Below, piece by piece: positions 29,152 through 40,400 of a stretch of 64,000 nucleotides of DNA; position 1 is the stretch's first letter, and the number at the start of each line of letters is the position of its first letter. Position numbers and translations under genes: made by a program. The notes beneath the pieces were generated by a model. That model searched no databases. It saw only the letters and a program-made list of their open reading frames with translations, and was not told the DNA's origin. This DNA is from Enterococcus cecorum DSM 20682 = ATCC 43198 (GTDB taxonomy: Bacteria > Bacillota > Bacilli > Lactobacillales > Enterococcaceae), in the NCBI RefSeq assembly GCF_000407565.1, contig NZ_ASWI01000004.1, positions 948,001-1,012,000 on the forward strand, given 5' to 3'.

Positions 29152-30618
29152 ATGAAAGATTTTACTGCAGTTGATATCTATGGTAAAAAATATAACCGCG
29201 GTTTATTAGTTGTCGTTTTATTGATTGGTACCTTTTGTACAGTATTGAATCAAACCTTACTTGCAACTGCTTTTCCAACATTAATGAAAGAATTTGATAT
29301 CAGCGCTTCAACCGTTCAATGGTTAACCACTGGCTTTTTATTAGTAAACGGGATTATGATTCCAGTCAGCGCTTGGTTAATCAATTCTTTTAGTTCTAAA
29401 AAATTATATATTAGTGCAATGACTACCTTTTTAATAGGAACAATCATATGTTTTCTTGCCCAAAATTTTTCTGTTCTATTAATAGGTAGATTAATTCAAG
29501 CTATTGGTGTTGGGCTGTCCATGCCACTATTACAAAACATTATGCTAACAATCTTCCCGCCTGAAAAACGTGGTTCAGCAATGGGAATGGCCGGAATCGT
29601 TATCGGCTTAGCTCCAGCATTGGGCCCAACATTATCAGGATGGATTATTGATCATTATTCATGGCGTGATTTGTTTGGCATGGTTATTCCAATTGTTATT
29701 TTAGTTTTAGTACTAGCCTTATTCTTTATGAAAAGTGTCATTGAACTGACCCATCCTAAAATTGATACTATTTCTGCTATACTATCTACTATTGGCTTTG
29801 GTAGTTTACTTTATGGTTTTTCAAGTGTAGGTGATAAAGGTTGGCTAAGTAAAGAAGTATTAGGTTTCTTAATTATTGGTATCATCTTTATCTTCTTATT
29901 TTCTAAACGCCAATTAAAAATTGAACATCCATTTTTAGAATTACGCGTATTTAAATCGAAAATCTTTACAATTGCTGCTGTTTTAGCTGGGGTTACCAAC
30001 ATGGCGATGATTGGTGCTGAGATGGTCTTACCTTTATATATTCAAAATATTCGTGGAGAGAGCGCCTTTCATTCTGGGCTAATGTTGTTACCTGGAGCCT
30101 TAGTAATGGGTTTAATGATGCCAATAACTGGGGCAATATTCGACAAACGCGGCGCTAGAAAATTAGCGATTACGGGTATGTTCATTTTAACCAGTGCAAC
30201 CTTACCTTTTGCCTTTTTAACAAGTAAAACTTCAGTCATAGTAATAGTTGTCTTGTACGCCATTCGAATGTTTGGTATTTCAATGGTAATGATGCCAGTA
30301 ACAACCTCTGGAATGAATGCTTTACCTGCCCACTTAATTAGTCATGGTACAGCTGTCAACAATACTTTTAGACAAGTCGCTAGTTCCATTGGTACAGCCA
30401 TTTTAATTAGTGTATTAACAAATGTAACTAAAAATAATTTACCAACAAAATCTATATTAGAAGCAACACCTCTAGCTTATAAAGATCAAGCTATCAACGC
30501 TACACTCTCGGGATATCACGCAGCTTTCTTAGTAGCGGTCATCTTTGGCTTCATCGGTTGGTTAATTACTTTTACATTAGCTAAAAAGAAAAACTATGTA
30601 CAAGGAGGAGATAAATAA
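29152..30618 (+). CDS. MFS drug-type exporter, DHA2 family (14 membrane segments)
   Basis: About 488 aa, EmrB/QacA-like. The motif C region GLAPALGPTLSGWIID is near 155-170. The start ATG at 29152 is preferred over GTG 29143. It is followed without a gap by the DUF4811 gene, a pairing common in Lactobacillales, and preceded by a divergent MerR regulator. Drug or toxic lipid export is inferred. Confidence 0.9.
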   Translation: MKDFTAVDIYGKKYNRGLLVVVLLIGTFCTVLNQTLLATAFPTLMKEFDISASTVQWLTTGFLLVNGIMIPVSAWLINSFSSKKLYISAMTTFLIGTIICFLAQNFSVLLIGRLIQAIGVGLSMPLLQNIMLTIFPPEKRGSAMGMAGIVIGLAPALGPTLSGWIIDHYSWRDLFGMVIPIVILVLVLALFFMKSVIELTHPKIDTISAILSTIGFGSLLYGFSSVGDKGWLSKEVLGFLIIGIIFIFLFSKRQLKIEHPFLELRVFKSKIFTIAAVLAGVTNMAMIGAEMVLPLYIQNIRGESAFHSGLMLLPGALVMGLMMPITGAIFDKRGARKLAITGMFILTSATLPFAFLTSKTSVIVIVVLYAIRMFGISMVMMPVTTSGMNALPAHLISHGTAVNNTFRQVASSIGTAILISVLTNVTKNNLPTKSILEATPLAYKDQAINATLSGYHAAFLVAVIFGFIGWLITFTLAKKKNYVQGGDK

Positions 30619-31334
30619 TGCTACTTATCTTATTAGTCTTAAGTGTCATACTTTTCGCCATAAGTAATGTCTTTGCAAGTAATAAATGGCAAATCGGACT
30701 GTCCTTTGTATTTGGCTTTATTTTTATTGCTTCCTTAACTTTAGTAACACTTAATGTCACCCACCACTTTGGTATGAAACAAGAAGTAATCACCAAAAAA
30801 GTTGAATTACAATCATCTGTGGCACAAAGCCAGATGCCAATCTTGTTGTATCAAGGTTTAGGTGATGGAACTGAAAAAGTGTATCTTTATCGAACAGATG
30901 AGCAACAAAAGAAACCCAAAGCAACAAATACTGATAAGGTAAAAAATGTTGTTAAACCTATAGACGGCACTAAAGCCTATCTGACCAATAAGAAAAAACA
31001 ATGGGTCTATAAAAATAGCTTTTATCGATTTCTGTTTAATATCGCGGATAATAACCATGAATACATCAAACAGACAAACGAATTTTACTTACCTGCTTCT
31101 TGGGTTACTTTAAGTGTCAAACAAGCAAAAGCACTAGAAGAACAAGTAAAAAAGAATCAAGCAAAAATGGCTAAAGAAGTCCAGGCATATGTCATGAAAA
31201 AAATGAAAGAAGCAATCCTAACTAATCTGCAAATGGATGAAGTGGCTTAAAAACAATTAAGTGAAAAATTCCAAAAAGAATATCAATCAAAAGCCATCGC
31301 TGAAATCATTCAAAAAGTAAAAAATGAAAAATAA
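30618..31334 (+). pseudogene. DUF4811-type protein interrupted by TAA near its C terminus
   Basis: 210 aa to TAA at 31248-31250: two N-terminal hydrophobic segments, then a soluble domain and a Lys-rich helix. The same frame stays open for 27 more codons (KQLSEKFQKEYQSKAIAEII and on) to a second TAA at 31332-31334, just before a terminator. The extension continues the amphipathic helix, so the first TAA looks like a recent nonsense mutation; the truncated product may still function. It overlaps the exporter stop by one base. Confidence 0.75.
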
Positions 31335-31335
31335 A

Positions 31336-31386
31336 CAAAACCTTCAAGAATGCATTCCCTACATCATTCTTGGAGGTTTCTTTTCA
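31336..31386 (+). terminator. Terminator after the exporter-DUF4811 unit
   Basis: AAACCTTCAAGAATG pairs with CATTCTTGGAGGTTT (one mismatch), followed by CTTTTC. It lies directly after the second stop codon of the DUF4811 frame. Confidence 0.8.
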
Positions 31387-31411
31387 ATTAAAAATTTTTC
31401 CGTTTATTCTT

Positions 31412-31648
31412 CTACTGTAACGCATGTAAGATTTGTATAAAATAATCATCTGGAGATTGCTGTACTGGATTATCTACTTGATTCACAAACTCAAAACAAT
31501 CAATAAGCTCTACGTTATTCCATCTTGCTTTATTTTCTTTATTGAACGAAAAATCATTCAATTCATAATATCGTACTGCATCAGGAGAAGCTGGTTCATT
31601 CGCACTAGTAATCGAATACTCTGAAAATTGGTTAACTGGATATTGCAT
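31412..31648 (-). CDS. Small acidic protein of unknown function
   Basis: About 78 aa from ATG 31648, preceded by AAGGAAGGTG. Soluble and acidic with several aromatic residues; no signal peptide, membrane segment or cysteine pair. I do not recognise the family. It stands alone between two convergent and divergent units, with 211 bp of A+T-rich sequence upstream holding its promoter region. Confidence 0.5.
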   Translation of the reverse strand: MQYPVNQFSEYSITSANEPASPDAVRYYELNDFSFNKENKARWNNVELIDCFEFVNQVDNPVQQSPDDYFIQILHALQ

Positions 31649-31883
31649 ATGAATCACCTTCCTTTTAATCATCTCTGCCCTCTCAAGATTATTTTACCAC
31701 AAAATTTGTTATTTGTTAAATGAATCAATCACTATGGAAACCTGAACCTTTACTTATTAGCTTATGTTTATTATTCTTGTTTTTTTATATCTTGTTATAA
31801 TATTGTATATTATCTACACAATTCATATTTTTTGTATTATCATAGAGTTAAATATAAATAAAAATGAGTGGAGGTACTAGTGA

Positions 31884-32648
31884 ATGATTAAAATATTTTC
31901 TATTGTTGTTTTACTATTCTTTGCGTATTCTTTTATCGGCTGGCTTTGGGAAACAATTTACTGCTCTTTTAATGCCCGTCATTTTGTTTATCGTGGATTT
32001 TTATTAGGTCCCATAACACCAATTTACGGATTTGGTATTCTAGGGGTGCTCTATTTTGTCGACCCTTATCAGAAAAATATTTTCGTCTTATTTTTCGTTT
32101 CAGCAATCTTAGTTAGTTTATTAGAATATGTGACAAGTTTCTTGCTAGAAAAATTATTTTCATTATCATTGTGGGATTACAATGATGTTCCTTTAAATAT
32201 TAATGGTAGAGTTGCTGTCCCTGTTTCGATATTTTGGGGAATTTGTTGTGTATTTATTGTCAAAGTTGTCCAACCTTGGATGCTTGATCATGCATTATTA
32301 GCCTATCAAAAATATTCAGTCTTTCTTCCTATTCTCTTAATTGCGATTACATCCTGGGATTTTGGTTATACTTTAGCTAATCTTGCTAGCTTTACAAAAG
32401 CAGTTAAGGAAATTAACGAAAGAATGGAAAACAAAAAACAAGAGCTTGGTAAAGAATTCAGCTTATTTAGACAAGATACTGAAAAATTATCTCATCTATT
32501 ATTTGATGAAACGAAACGTGAAATGCCAAAACTTAATTTCCAAGAAAAACGTCTATTCCTTTCCTTCCCACATATGAAATTCAAAAAACTGAAAGATGCA
32601 TCTAGTACAAAAGATATTAAAGATATTTTGCGATATTTTAACAAATAA
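31884..32648 (+). CDS. CmpB-family (PF06541) membrane protein
   Basis: 254 aa with four or five membrane segments in the first 170 residues, including FIGWLWETIYCSF near 13-25 and GFLLGPITPIYGFG near 38-51. A charged coiled-coil tail follows (about 172-254). Often annotated as a putative ABC transporter permease, but no ATPase gene is nearby and the function is unknown. GGAGG lies 11 nt before the ATG. Confidence 0.82.
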   Translation: MIKIFSIVVLLFFAYSFIGWLWETIYCSFNARHFVYRGFLLGPITPIYGFGILGVLYFVDPYQKNIFVLFFVSAILVSLLEYVTSFLLEKLFSLSLWDYNDVPLNINGRVAVPVSIFWGICCVFIVKVVQPWMLDHALLAYQKYSVFLPILLIAITSWDFGYTLANLASFTKAVKEINERMENKKQELGKEFSLFRQDTEKLSHLLFDETKREMPKLNFQEKRLFLSFPHMKFKKLKDASSTKDIKDILRYFNK

Positions 32649-32651
32649 GCT

Positions 32652-32688
32652 AAAAAGCGAAGGCTGCGAATTTGCGCCTTCGCTTTTG
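32652..32688. terminator. Bidirectional terminator between the CmpB-like gene and the GNAT remnant
   Basis: AAAAGCGAAGGC and GCCTTCGCTTTT arms with a TGCGAATTTGC loop region, A's before and T's after. Confidence 0.88.
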
Positions 32689-32953
32689 TTTATGGTTGAT
32701 AATTCAAATGAAAAAAATAAGAATCGGGTAAAAATTGCGCCTCAAACTGAAACTCACTCGCATATCCTTCTAAATGGAAACCTAATTTCTGTGCTAAACG
32801 GATGCTACGCGTATTTTGACAATTAATTACTAAAAAGAAATGTTTCAGGGATCTACTTGAATACAAATAAGTTAAAAAATCACTAATAGCCTTATGAGGT
32901 GACCCCCAAAAGTTAGACTTTTTTACGAGACGACTCCGGTCGTCTCGTTTTCA

Positions 32954-33778
32954 TTATGCAGCTAAAAGATGGAGCCTATATTGAACAGGACTCATCCATC
33001 CTAACTTTTCTTTTATTCGTTGTTCATTATAATACTTTATAAATCGTTCTATTTCCATTTTTAATTCCTCATAGCTATAGTAATTAACGCCATAGTATAT
33101 CTCTTGCTTAAGCAGACCGAAGAAATTCTCCATTACGGAATTATCTAGACAGTTGCCCTTTCGAGACATGCTTTGAAATATTCGTTCTTCTTTTAGCCTG
33201 TGAGAGTATGCCTTCATCTGGTATGCCCAACCCTGGTCAGAATGGAATGTTCGTCTATAAGGGCAGTCTGAAGTGATTTCAATGGCTTTATCCAAGGCAT
33301 TCATTACATTCTTTGCTGAAGGTTTCTTATCGATACCGTAACTTAGTATTTCTCCATTACACATATCCATAAATGGATCTAAATACAGCTTATGCATTGT
33401 CATATGTCCTTTGACATCAACTTCATAATACTTAAATTCAGTCGTATCCGTTGTGATTTTTTGATGGGGTATGTGCGTATTAAAGCGTCTGCGAATTCTG
33501 TTGGGTGCAATGGTACCAGTCCTGCCCCTATAGGAACTATATTTCCTACTTTTGCGTGTGTAGGATGTCACCTGCAAGCCAAGTTTTTGAACTATTCGCT
33601 GAACCTTCTTTTTGTTGATGAGATATCCCTGATTATGAAGCTCTCCATGTATTCTACGATATCCGTAATCCTTATTATTCTTACGGATTTCTTGGATTTT
33701 TTCTTCAAGTTCTTTGTCAGGATTTTCTCTATCAAATCGTTTTTGCCAATACATATACATATATGTTGCTTTAGGCAT
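32954..33778 (-). CDS. IS3-family transposase OrfB, copy 2
   Basis: DDE core with the acids in TTDTTEFKYY, FHSDQGWAYQ and NSVMENFFGLLKQE. The frame runs open upstream of ATG 33778 (RTEEAAFRGRGKNERKAL and on) into the T TTA AAA heptamer of orfA, so the natural product is probably an OrfAB fusion made by -1 frameshifting. Confidence 0.9.
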   Translation of the reverse strand: MPKATYMYMYWQKRFDRENPDKELEEKIQEIRKNNKDYGYRRIHGELHNQGYLINKKKVQRIVQKLGLQVTSYTRKSRKYSSYRGRTGTIAPNRIRRRFNTHIPHQKITTDTTEFKYYEVDVKGHMTMHKLYLDPFMDMCNGEILSYGIDKKPSAKNVMNALDKAIEITSDCPYRRTFHSDQGWAYQMKAYSHRLKEERIFQSMSRKGNCLDNSVMENFFGLLKQEIYYGVNYYSYEELKMEIERFIKYYNEQRIKEKLGWMSPVQYRLHLLAA

Positions 33779-33801
33779 GCCTGTATAAGAGAGAAGGTCT
33801 T

Positions 33802-34380
33802 TTAGTTTGAATTCTCGTCGGAGACTGTTGATGACGAGTGCCTTTCTCTCATTTTTTCCTCGTCCTCTAAACGCAGCCTCCTCAGTTCTTTTAAAAAGGC
33901 ATTCTCAATTCTCAATTTAAGAAGTTCCTCTTCTAGCTCTTTTACATGTTCTGCACTTGTATCAACAGAAGATTCTTCAACTGGTTTGTTTTGTGTATTG
34001 CCATTAGTTGTATTCAATGTTTTCTTTCGTCCCTTCTTGCGTGGTCTTAGGGCATCAGGACCAGCTGCACGAAAGCGACTCACCCAATTTGCGATCATAC
34101 TTGGATTAGTAATTCCTTCTTGCAGAGCTAAATCTTGATATGAGATTTCACTTGATAAATATAACTCTACTATAGAAAGCTTCTTTTCAAAAGAATAAAA
34201 ATCTTTTTTTCTAGAACGTTTTAATCCTTCATCGCCAAATGCATTGTAATTATCCACCCATAGTTTAACTTTATTATCAGATGGAATGCCGAACTTATTT
34301 GCAAGATAAGTATAACCACCTTCGCCATTAAGATAAGCATTTACAACTTGCTTTTTAAACTCAAAAGAATATTTGGACAT
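33802..34380 (-). CDS. IS3-family OrfA (DNA-binding), copy 2
   Basis: About 192 aa from ATG 34380, preceded by GGAGG. It has two helix-turn-helix segments (MSKYSFEFKKQVVNAYLNGE and SYQDLALQEGITNPSMIANW) and a coiled coil near residue 150 (VKELEEELLKLRIENAFLKE). It is intact, unlike orfA of copy 1. Confidence 0.9.
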   Translation of the reverse strand: MSKYSFEFKKQVVNAYLNGEGGYTYLANKFGIPSDNKVKLWVDNYNAFGDEGLKRSRKKDFYSFEKKLSIVELYLSSEISYQDLALQEGITNPSMIANWVSRFRAAGPDALRPRKKGRKKTLNTTNGNTQNKPVEESSVDTSAEHVKELEEELLKLRIENAFLKELRRLRLEDEEKMRERHSSSTVSDENSN

Positions 34381-34753
34381 AAAAATACCGACCTCCAATT
34401 GTTAGATTTTATGGTCTAACTTTTTGGGGTCGGTACATTAGACATAATCCCTTTTTGTTGAAAATTTCGATCTAGCCAATAACTTAAATAGGCTGATTTC
34501 AACGAATAATTGATTTCATGCGCCTCAACAATACCAATAACTTGATTTTTGTAGCAAATCACTTGAACTTCCATTAAGTGTTCTTTCATCTGAGATTGAT
34601 AATAGTGAAAAAATTGCGTAAAGTCGGCATGATTTTGAATCATTGCTGCCCAATCTAACCATTGAATGAATTGCGCTTGATTCTCTTTTACAAGCAAATA
34701 TAATGCCTCTTCATCATTAGGCTGCAAAGTTCTTAAGGATATTTGCTTATTCA

Positions 34754-35386
34754 TTAATCAAACACAACTTGCCAATTTGGATCATTTTTAGCTTGAAAAC
34801 AAAGAGCAATCTGTTCTGCCGTATTTTTAGCACCTGATAATTCGGGAAGTTCATTTAACGCAAAATATTGAAAGCCCAGGGTTTCGCTATTTTCCTGGAA
34901 TTGACCGCCAATTAGTTTACATAATACGAACACCTTACAAATATTGTATGGATATATTGGCAAGTTATGTCTTTTGCGGTCATGAAGTGCGATTATTTTT
35001 TGACATTCGACCTCTAGTCCCGCTTCTTCTTTGACTTCTTTGATCGTATTTTCGCGAATGGACAAATCAAAATCCACCCAACCACCCGGAAGTGACCAGC
35101 GACCGTCCTTTTCCTGAACTAATAATATTTTTTCATCTTTAAAGATAGCTGCTCGGGTGTCTAATTTCGGGGTTTGATAGCCAAACTCCGTGCAAAATAA
35201 GTCATAAACTTTTTCTTTTGAAACTTCGGTATACTCAGATAAGATTTCTACAGATAATTCTCTTAATCTAGTATAACGTTCTTTATCAAACTCGTCTTTA
35301 CCATACCATAAACCATTTTGGGCAATTGCTTGAATTTCCATCGCCCACTTCAGCCATTTCTCTTCTTGATTCATTTCTTTCACCAC
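34754..35386 (-). CDS. NUDIX hydrolase with N-terminal helical domain
   Basis: 210 aa: an N-terminal helical domain (PF12535-like, about 5-60) and a NUDIX domain with GGWVDFDLSIRENTIKEV followed by KEEAGLEV near 110. The catalytic KEVxEExG part is present; the first Glu of the canonical box is replaced, as in other members of this subfamily. It probably hydrolyses an ADP-sugar or similar nucleoside diphosphate derivative. It is upstream of and overlaps the broken GNAT gene. Confidence 0.88.
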   Translation of the reverse strand: MVKEMNQEEKWLKWAMEIQAIAQNGLWYGKDEFDKERYTRLRELSVEILSEYTEVSKEKVYDLFCTEFGYQTPKLDTRAAIFKDEKILLVQEKDGRWSLPGGWVDFDLSIRENTIKEVKEEAGLEVECQKIIALHDRKRHNLPIYPYNICKVFVLCKLIGGQFQENSETLGFQYFALNELPELSGAKNTAEQIALCFQAKNDPNWQVVFD

Positions 35387-35407
35387 TTTTTATCAAATTA
35401 TAGCAAA

Positions 35408-35440
35408 AAACACAGGCGAAATAACCAATCGCCTATGTTC
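35408..35440 (-). terminator. Terminator after lepA
   Basis: On the minus strand ACATAGGCGA pairs with CGCCTGTGT-type arms (one mismatch), followed by TTTTTTG. Confidence 0.82.
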
Positions 35441-35444
35441 TTTA

Positions 35445-37283
35445 CTATTTTTTATTATCTTCATCATCTGTTTTAAGAACTGCCATAAATGCTTCTTGAG
35501 GTACTTCCACAGAACCGATTTGTTTCATACGTTTTTTACCTTCTTTTTGTTTTTCAAGCAGTTTACGTTTACGTGAAACATCCCCGCCATAACATTTAGC
35601 TAAGACATTCTTACGTAAAGCCTTGATATCTGTACGAGCGACAATTTTTTGACCAATCGCTGCTTGAATTGGCACCTCAAATTGTTGACGAGGAATTAAT
35701 TTCTTCAATTTTTCAACAATTAATTTACCACGTTCATAAGCAAATTCACGATGCACAATAAAGCTTAGCGCATCCACTTTTTCACCATTCAATAAGATAT
35801 CCATCTTAACCAAACGACTTGCACGATAACCAGCCATTTCATAATCAAGTGAAGCATAACCTTTTGTACTTGATTTCAATTTATCAAAGAAATCAAAAAC
35901 AATCTCAGATAATGGAATTTCATAAACAACATTTACCCGATAATCATCTAAATAATCCATCGTCACAAAATCACCACGTTTTCGTTGAGAGAGCTCCATC
36001 ACTGCGCCAACATAATCGTTTGGTACCATAATTTGCGCTTTAACATAAGGCTCTTCTACACGATCAATTTTCACTTGTTCTGGAAAATCTGCTGGGTTAT
36101 CTACTGTAATCATCGTACCATCTGTTAAATAAACATTATAAATAACTGACGGTGCTGTGGTGATTAATTCCAAGTTAAATTCTCGTTCTAAACGTTCTTG
36201 CACCACATCCATATGCAATAAGCCTAAGAAGCCACAACGAAAACCAAAACCTAAAGCTTGAGACGTTTCTGGTTCAAATTGTAAGGCCGCATCATTTAAT
36301 TGGAGTTTTTCTAAAGCTTCTCGCAAATCATTATAACGCGAAGTATCGATTGGATATAACCCACAATAAACCATAGGATTCATTTGGCGATATCCTTCTA
36401 GAGGTTCACTTGCTGGATTATTGGCTAAGGTAATCGTATCCCCTACACGCGTATCTTGAACGGTCTTAATTGAAGCAGTAATATAACCTACATCGCCCAC
36501 CATTAAATAATCACGTTGGATGGCCTTTGGAGAAAAAACACCTACTTCAGTAACTTCAAATGTTTTACCGTTACTCATTAATTGGATTTTATCGCCTGGC
36601 TTAACCATCCCCTCCATAATTCGCACATTCAATACAACCCCGCGATAAGAATCATAAACTGAGTCAAAAATTAAAGCCTTCAATGGTGCTTCGATATCCC
36701 CAGTTGGAGCAGGTACATATTCTACAATTTGCTCTAAAATTTCTTCAATACCAATCCCTGCTTTGGCGCTTGCTAATACCGCTTCAGAAGCATCAATGCC
36801 AATTACATCTTCTATTTCAGTACGAACACGCTCTGGATCAGCAGCTGGCAAATCAATCTTATTAATCACTGGCAATATTTCTAAATCATTATCAATAGCT
36901 AGATAAACATTTGCTAAAGTTTGAGCTTCAATCCCCTGTGCTGCATCAACCACTAAAACTGCCCCTTCACAGGCTGCTAAACTACGTGATACTTCATAGG
37001 TAAAATCGACATGCCCCGGTGTGTCAATTAAATGAAAAATATATGTTTTGCCATCTTTAGCAGCATAATTCAATTCAACAGCATTTAACTTAATCGTAAT
37101 GCCTCGTTCGCGTTCAAGATCCATTGAATCAAGCAACTGATCTTGCATTTCACGAGAAGATACAGTATTTGTTTTTTCTAAAATACGGTCTGCCAAGGTA
37201 GATTTCCCATGGTCGATATGGGCGATGATTGAAAAATTACGAATCATCTCTTGGCGTTTTTTCATTTCTTCAATCGTATGCAT
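35445..37283 (-). CDS. lepA: Elongation factor 4 (LepA)
   Basis: Ribosome-bound translational GTPase. G1 AHIDHGKST is near residue 20, G3 DTPGH near 85, G4 NKID near 140, and the LepA-specific C-terminal domain ends the protein. The start is ATG 37283, preceded by GAGGAAG; an in-frame GTG (37298) lies inside that site. At 612 aa it matches family length. Confidence 0.97.
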   Translation of the reverse strand: MHTIEEMKKRQEMIRNFSIIAHIDHGKSTLADRILEKTNTVSSREMQDQLLDSMDLERERGITIKLNAVELNYAAKDGKTYIFHLIDTPGHVDFTYEVSRSLAACEGAVLVVDAAQGIEAQTLANVYLAIDNDLEILPVINKIDLPAADPERVRTEIEDVIGIDASEAVLASAKAGIGIEEILEQIVEYVPAPTGDIEAPLKALIFDSVYDSYRGVVLNVRIMEGMVKPGDKIQLMSNGKTFEVTEVGVFSPKAIQRDYLMVGDVGYITASIKTVQDTRVGDTITLANNPASEPLEGYRQMNPMVYCGLYPIDTSRYNDLREALEKLQLNDAALQFEPETSQALGFGFRCGFLGLLHMDVVQERLEREFNLELITTAPSVIYNVYLTDGTMITVDNPADFPEQVKIDRVEEPYVKAQIMVPNDYVGAVMELSQRKRGDFVTMDYLDDYRVNVVYEIPLSEIVFDFFDKLKSSTKGYASLDYEMAGYRASRLVKMDILLNGEKVDALSFIVHREFAYERGKLIVEKLKKLIPRQQFEVPIQAAIGQKIVARTDIKALRKNVLAKCYGGDVSRKRKLLEKQKEGKKRMKQIGSVEVPQEAFMAVLKTDDEDNKK

Positions 37284-37380
37284 GTTTTTCTTCCTCACAT
37301 CTTTTTTTCAGTCTTTTTATTATACCAATGATTCTAGCTGTTTGGCAATAGTTAAAAAATACACGCACATTAAAGAAATC

Positions 37381-37411
37381 ATGCAGCCTAATGATTCGTA
37401 CTAGACTGCAT
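37381..37411 (-). terminator. Probable terminator after the activase gene
   Basis: ATGCAG-CTA and TAG-CTGCAT arms with one mismatch and an 11-nt loop; the following T-run is poor. A weaker terminator. Confidence 0.5.
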
Positions 37412-37419
37412 GATAACTA

Positions 37420-40400
37420 TTATGTTTTTTGTAAATTTTTATTGGCAGTTGATAACATTAGACGAATACGATTTAACTGATTCACAATCGATATTCCCGG
37501 ATCATAGTCAATTGCTGTAATGTTGGCATTTGGGAAAGATTCACGTAAGGTTTTAAGCATCCCCTTACCTACGACATGATTTGGTAAACAGCCAAATGGT
37601 TGCATACAAATGATATTATCAACTCCTGATTCTAATAGATGTATCATTTCGCCTGTTAAGAACCAACCTTCTCCTGTATGACTACCAATCGAAATGTATT
37701 CCTGCGTCGATTGTGCCAAATGTTTAATCGATGCAATACCGTCAAAACGTTGAGACTTCTCTAGCTCCTTATGCATTGGTTTTTCTAACTCTTCAATAAT
37801 TTTAAGGGCTAAACTAGATAAATATTGTGCTTGTTTACTCTGACCAAGATACTTACTACGCCAAACTTGATTGTATAAAGAATAGTTCATAAAGCCTATC
37901 AAATCAGGAACAACTGCTTCAGCCCCTTCTGATTCTAACAATTCAACAATATTATTATTTGCAATTGGCGAATACTTCACTAAGATTTCACCTACAACTC
38001 CAACACGCGGTTTTATCATATCTAGAAGTTCAATTTGATCAAAAGTGCGAATAATTTGTTTCATATGATGATTGAAACGTGAAAATGAACCTTTGCGAAC
38101 ATCTTCTTTAGCAATTTCTAAGTAATGTTCATACCAATGATTCACTTCACCTTGATTTTTCTCATAAGGTCTTGTGCGATAAACCACACGTTCAAATAAA
38201 TCACCATACATCGCAGCAAGCCCAATTCGTTTGACGAGCGGAATCGTTAATTTAAAGCCTGGTGAGGATTCAACACCTTTATTTCCCATTGATAGTGAGA
38301 TAACAGGAATTTGGGCAAACCCTGCATCACTTAATGCTTTTCGCAACAACGGGATATAATTCGTAGCGCGACAACCACCACCAGTTTGGGTCAACATGAC
38401 TGAAGTATTGTTTAAATCATATTCCCCACTTTGGAGCGCTTCTAATAATTGGCCAATGGAAATAATTGCGGGATAGCATGCATCATTATTCACGAAACGT
38501 AACCCCACATCAATAGCCTGAGAATTTTCAGTCGGTAAAGATACGACATTATAACCACACGCTTGAAAGGCTTGGTCTAATAAACCTTCTTGATGAATTG
38601 GACTAAGCATTGGTAAAAGTATAGTATGTTTTTTCTTCATTTCTTTTGTAAACACAATCGAATCTGGCACGACAACTTCGCTATAATCAAGCATAGATTT
38701 TTGTTCTCTTTCATCAATAGCGGCTTTTAAAGAACGTAGGCGAATCCGAACAGCACCTAAATTAGTTCCTTCATCAATTTTCAAAACAGTATATAGTCGA
38801 TGATGACGATTTAATATTTCTTGCACTTGATCACAGGTCACCGCATCAATCCCACATCCAAAAGAATTTAATTGTACAAGTTCCAAGCTTGGTGTATGAC
38901 TGACTACCTTGGCCGCAGCATATAAACGCGAATGATACATCCATTGATTAACTACACGTAATTTTTCAACATCCCCTAAATGTGCAATACTATCTTCAGT
39001 AAACACGTGGAAACCTTCTTGAATCATCATTTCTGCAATTCCATGATGAATTTCTGGATCCAAATGGTAAGGCCGGCCTGCCAAAACAATGCCTCGTTGA
39101 TTTTTCGACAACATTTTTTCAAGCAAGTCTTCCCCTTTTTGTTGAATATCTTCACGACACCTCGTTAATTCCGCAAACCCTTCAGTAACCGCTGTTTGCC
39201 ATTCTACTATGGAAATAGGAAAATCATTAAAACATTCAGCTAGATTTTGGGCAACCACTTCAGGTTTAGATAAATCGAAATAAGGATGACGATAATCTAC
39301 TTTTCCTGCTCTAATTTCATCAAAATTATTTGCAATCACTTCTGGATAACTTTGGACAATCGGGCAGTTAAAATGATTTTGGGCATCGGCAAATTGATTC
39401 TGCTCAAATACAACACTTGGATAAAAAATCCGATCGACGTTTTGTTCAATAAGCGCTTGAATATGCCCATGAACTAACTTAGCAGGATAACAAACTGTAT
39501 CACTTGGAATCGTTTCAATCCCTTTTTCAAACAATTCTTTATTCGACCGCGGCGATAAAACGACTTTAAACCCAACTTTAGTGAAGATTGTATGCCATAA
39601 TGGGTAGTTTTCATACATATTTAACACCCGAGGAATACCTAATGTACCATATACTGCATCTTTATCTTTTAATGAGCGATATCTAAATATTCGACGATAC
39701 TTATAATCTACTAAATTGGTACGACGATTTTCTTTAGGGATTTTAATTTTAGCCCCACGTTCACAACGATTACCAGTGATAAATTGACGGCCATCGTTAA
39801 AAAGTGTGACAGTTAGCATACAATTATTTTCACATAGACCACAATGAGTAAATTCTTTTTCACAAGTAAAGTGATCTAATTCTTCTTGTGTAGCCATTTG
39901 AGATTTTTCATCAATTTCGGCATTTTCTAAAGCAATCAGCGCACAACCGAACGCCCCCATTAACCCAGCAATACTCGGACGGATGACTTGGCGACCAGAT
40001 AATAATTCAAAAGCACGTAAAACAGCATCATTATAAAAAGTACCGCCTTGACAAACGATTTTTTCGCCTAAATCTTCTGGCTTTCTGACTTTGATCACTT
40101 TAAATAGGGCATTTTTAATGACTGAATAGGATAGTCCAGCTGAAATATCTGCTACACTTGCGCCTTCTTTTTGGACTTGCTTTACTTTTGAATTCATAAA
40201 GACCGTACATCTAGAGCCCAAATCAACCGGATGAGCAGAGGTAAGAGCAATTTTAGCAAAATCTTCAATATCATAATTTAAACTTTTGGCAAAAGTTTCA
40301 ATAAATGAACCACAACCTGATGAACAAGCTTCGTTTAATTGAATGGCACTTAAAGCCCCGTCTTTTATGGTCATCGCCTTCATATCTTGACCACCAATAT

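Larger units (their letters stand above)
32895..34437 (-). mobile_element. IS3-family (IS150-like) insertion sequence, copy 2
   Basis: 1543 bp. The ends are TGAGGTGACCCCCAAAAG (left) and, in reverse at the right, TGTACCGACCCCAAAAAG. It is flanked by the 3-bp repeat TTA (32892-32894 and 34438-34440). It is related to but distinct from copy 1: the right end is nearly identical, the proteins are diverged. Both orfs are open, so this copy may be active. It interrupts a GNAT gene. Confidence 0.94.
32690..34754 (-). pseudogene. GNAT acetyltransferase gene split by IS copy 2
   Basis: The N-terminal part (34438-34754, from MNKQISLRTLQPNDEEALYL) and the C-terminal part (32690-32894, SDFLTYLYSSR through RLAQKLGFHLEGY) join in frame when the IS and one TTA repeat are removed, restoring KGIMSKAISDF. 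The reassembled protein, about 170 aa, resembles RimL/RimJ-type N-acetyltransferases that modify ribosomal proteins or small amines. It overlaps the NUDIX gene by one base, so the two formed an operon. The interruption lies in the acetyl-CoA-binding region, so the gene is almost certainly inactive. Confidence 0.9.
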
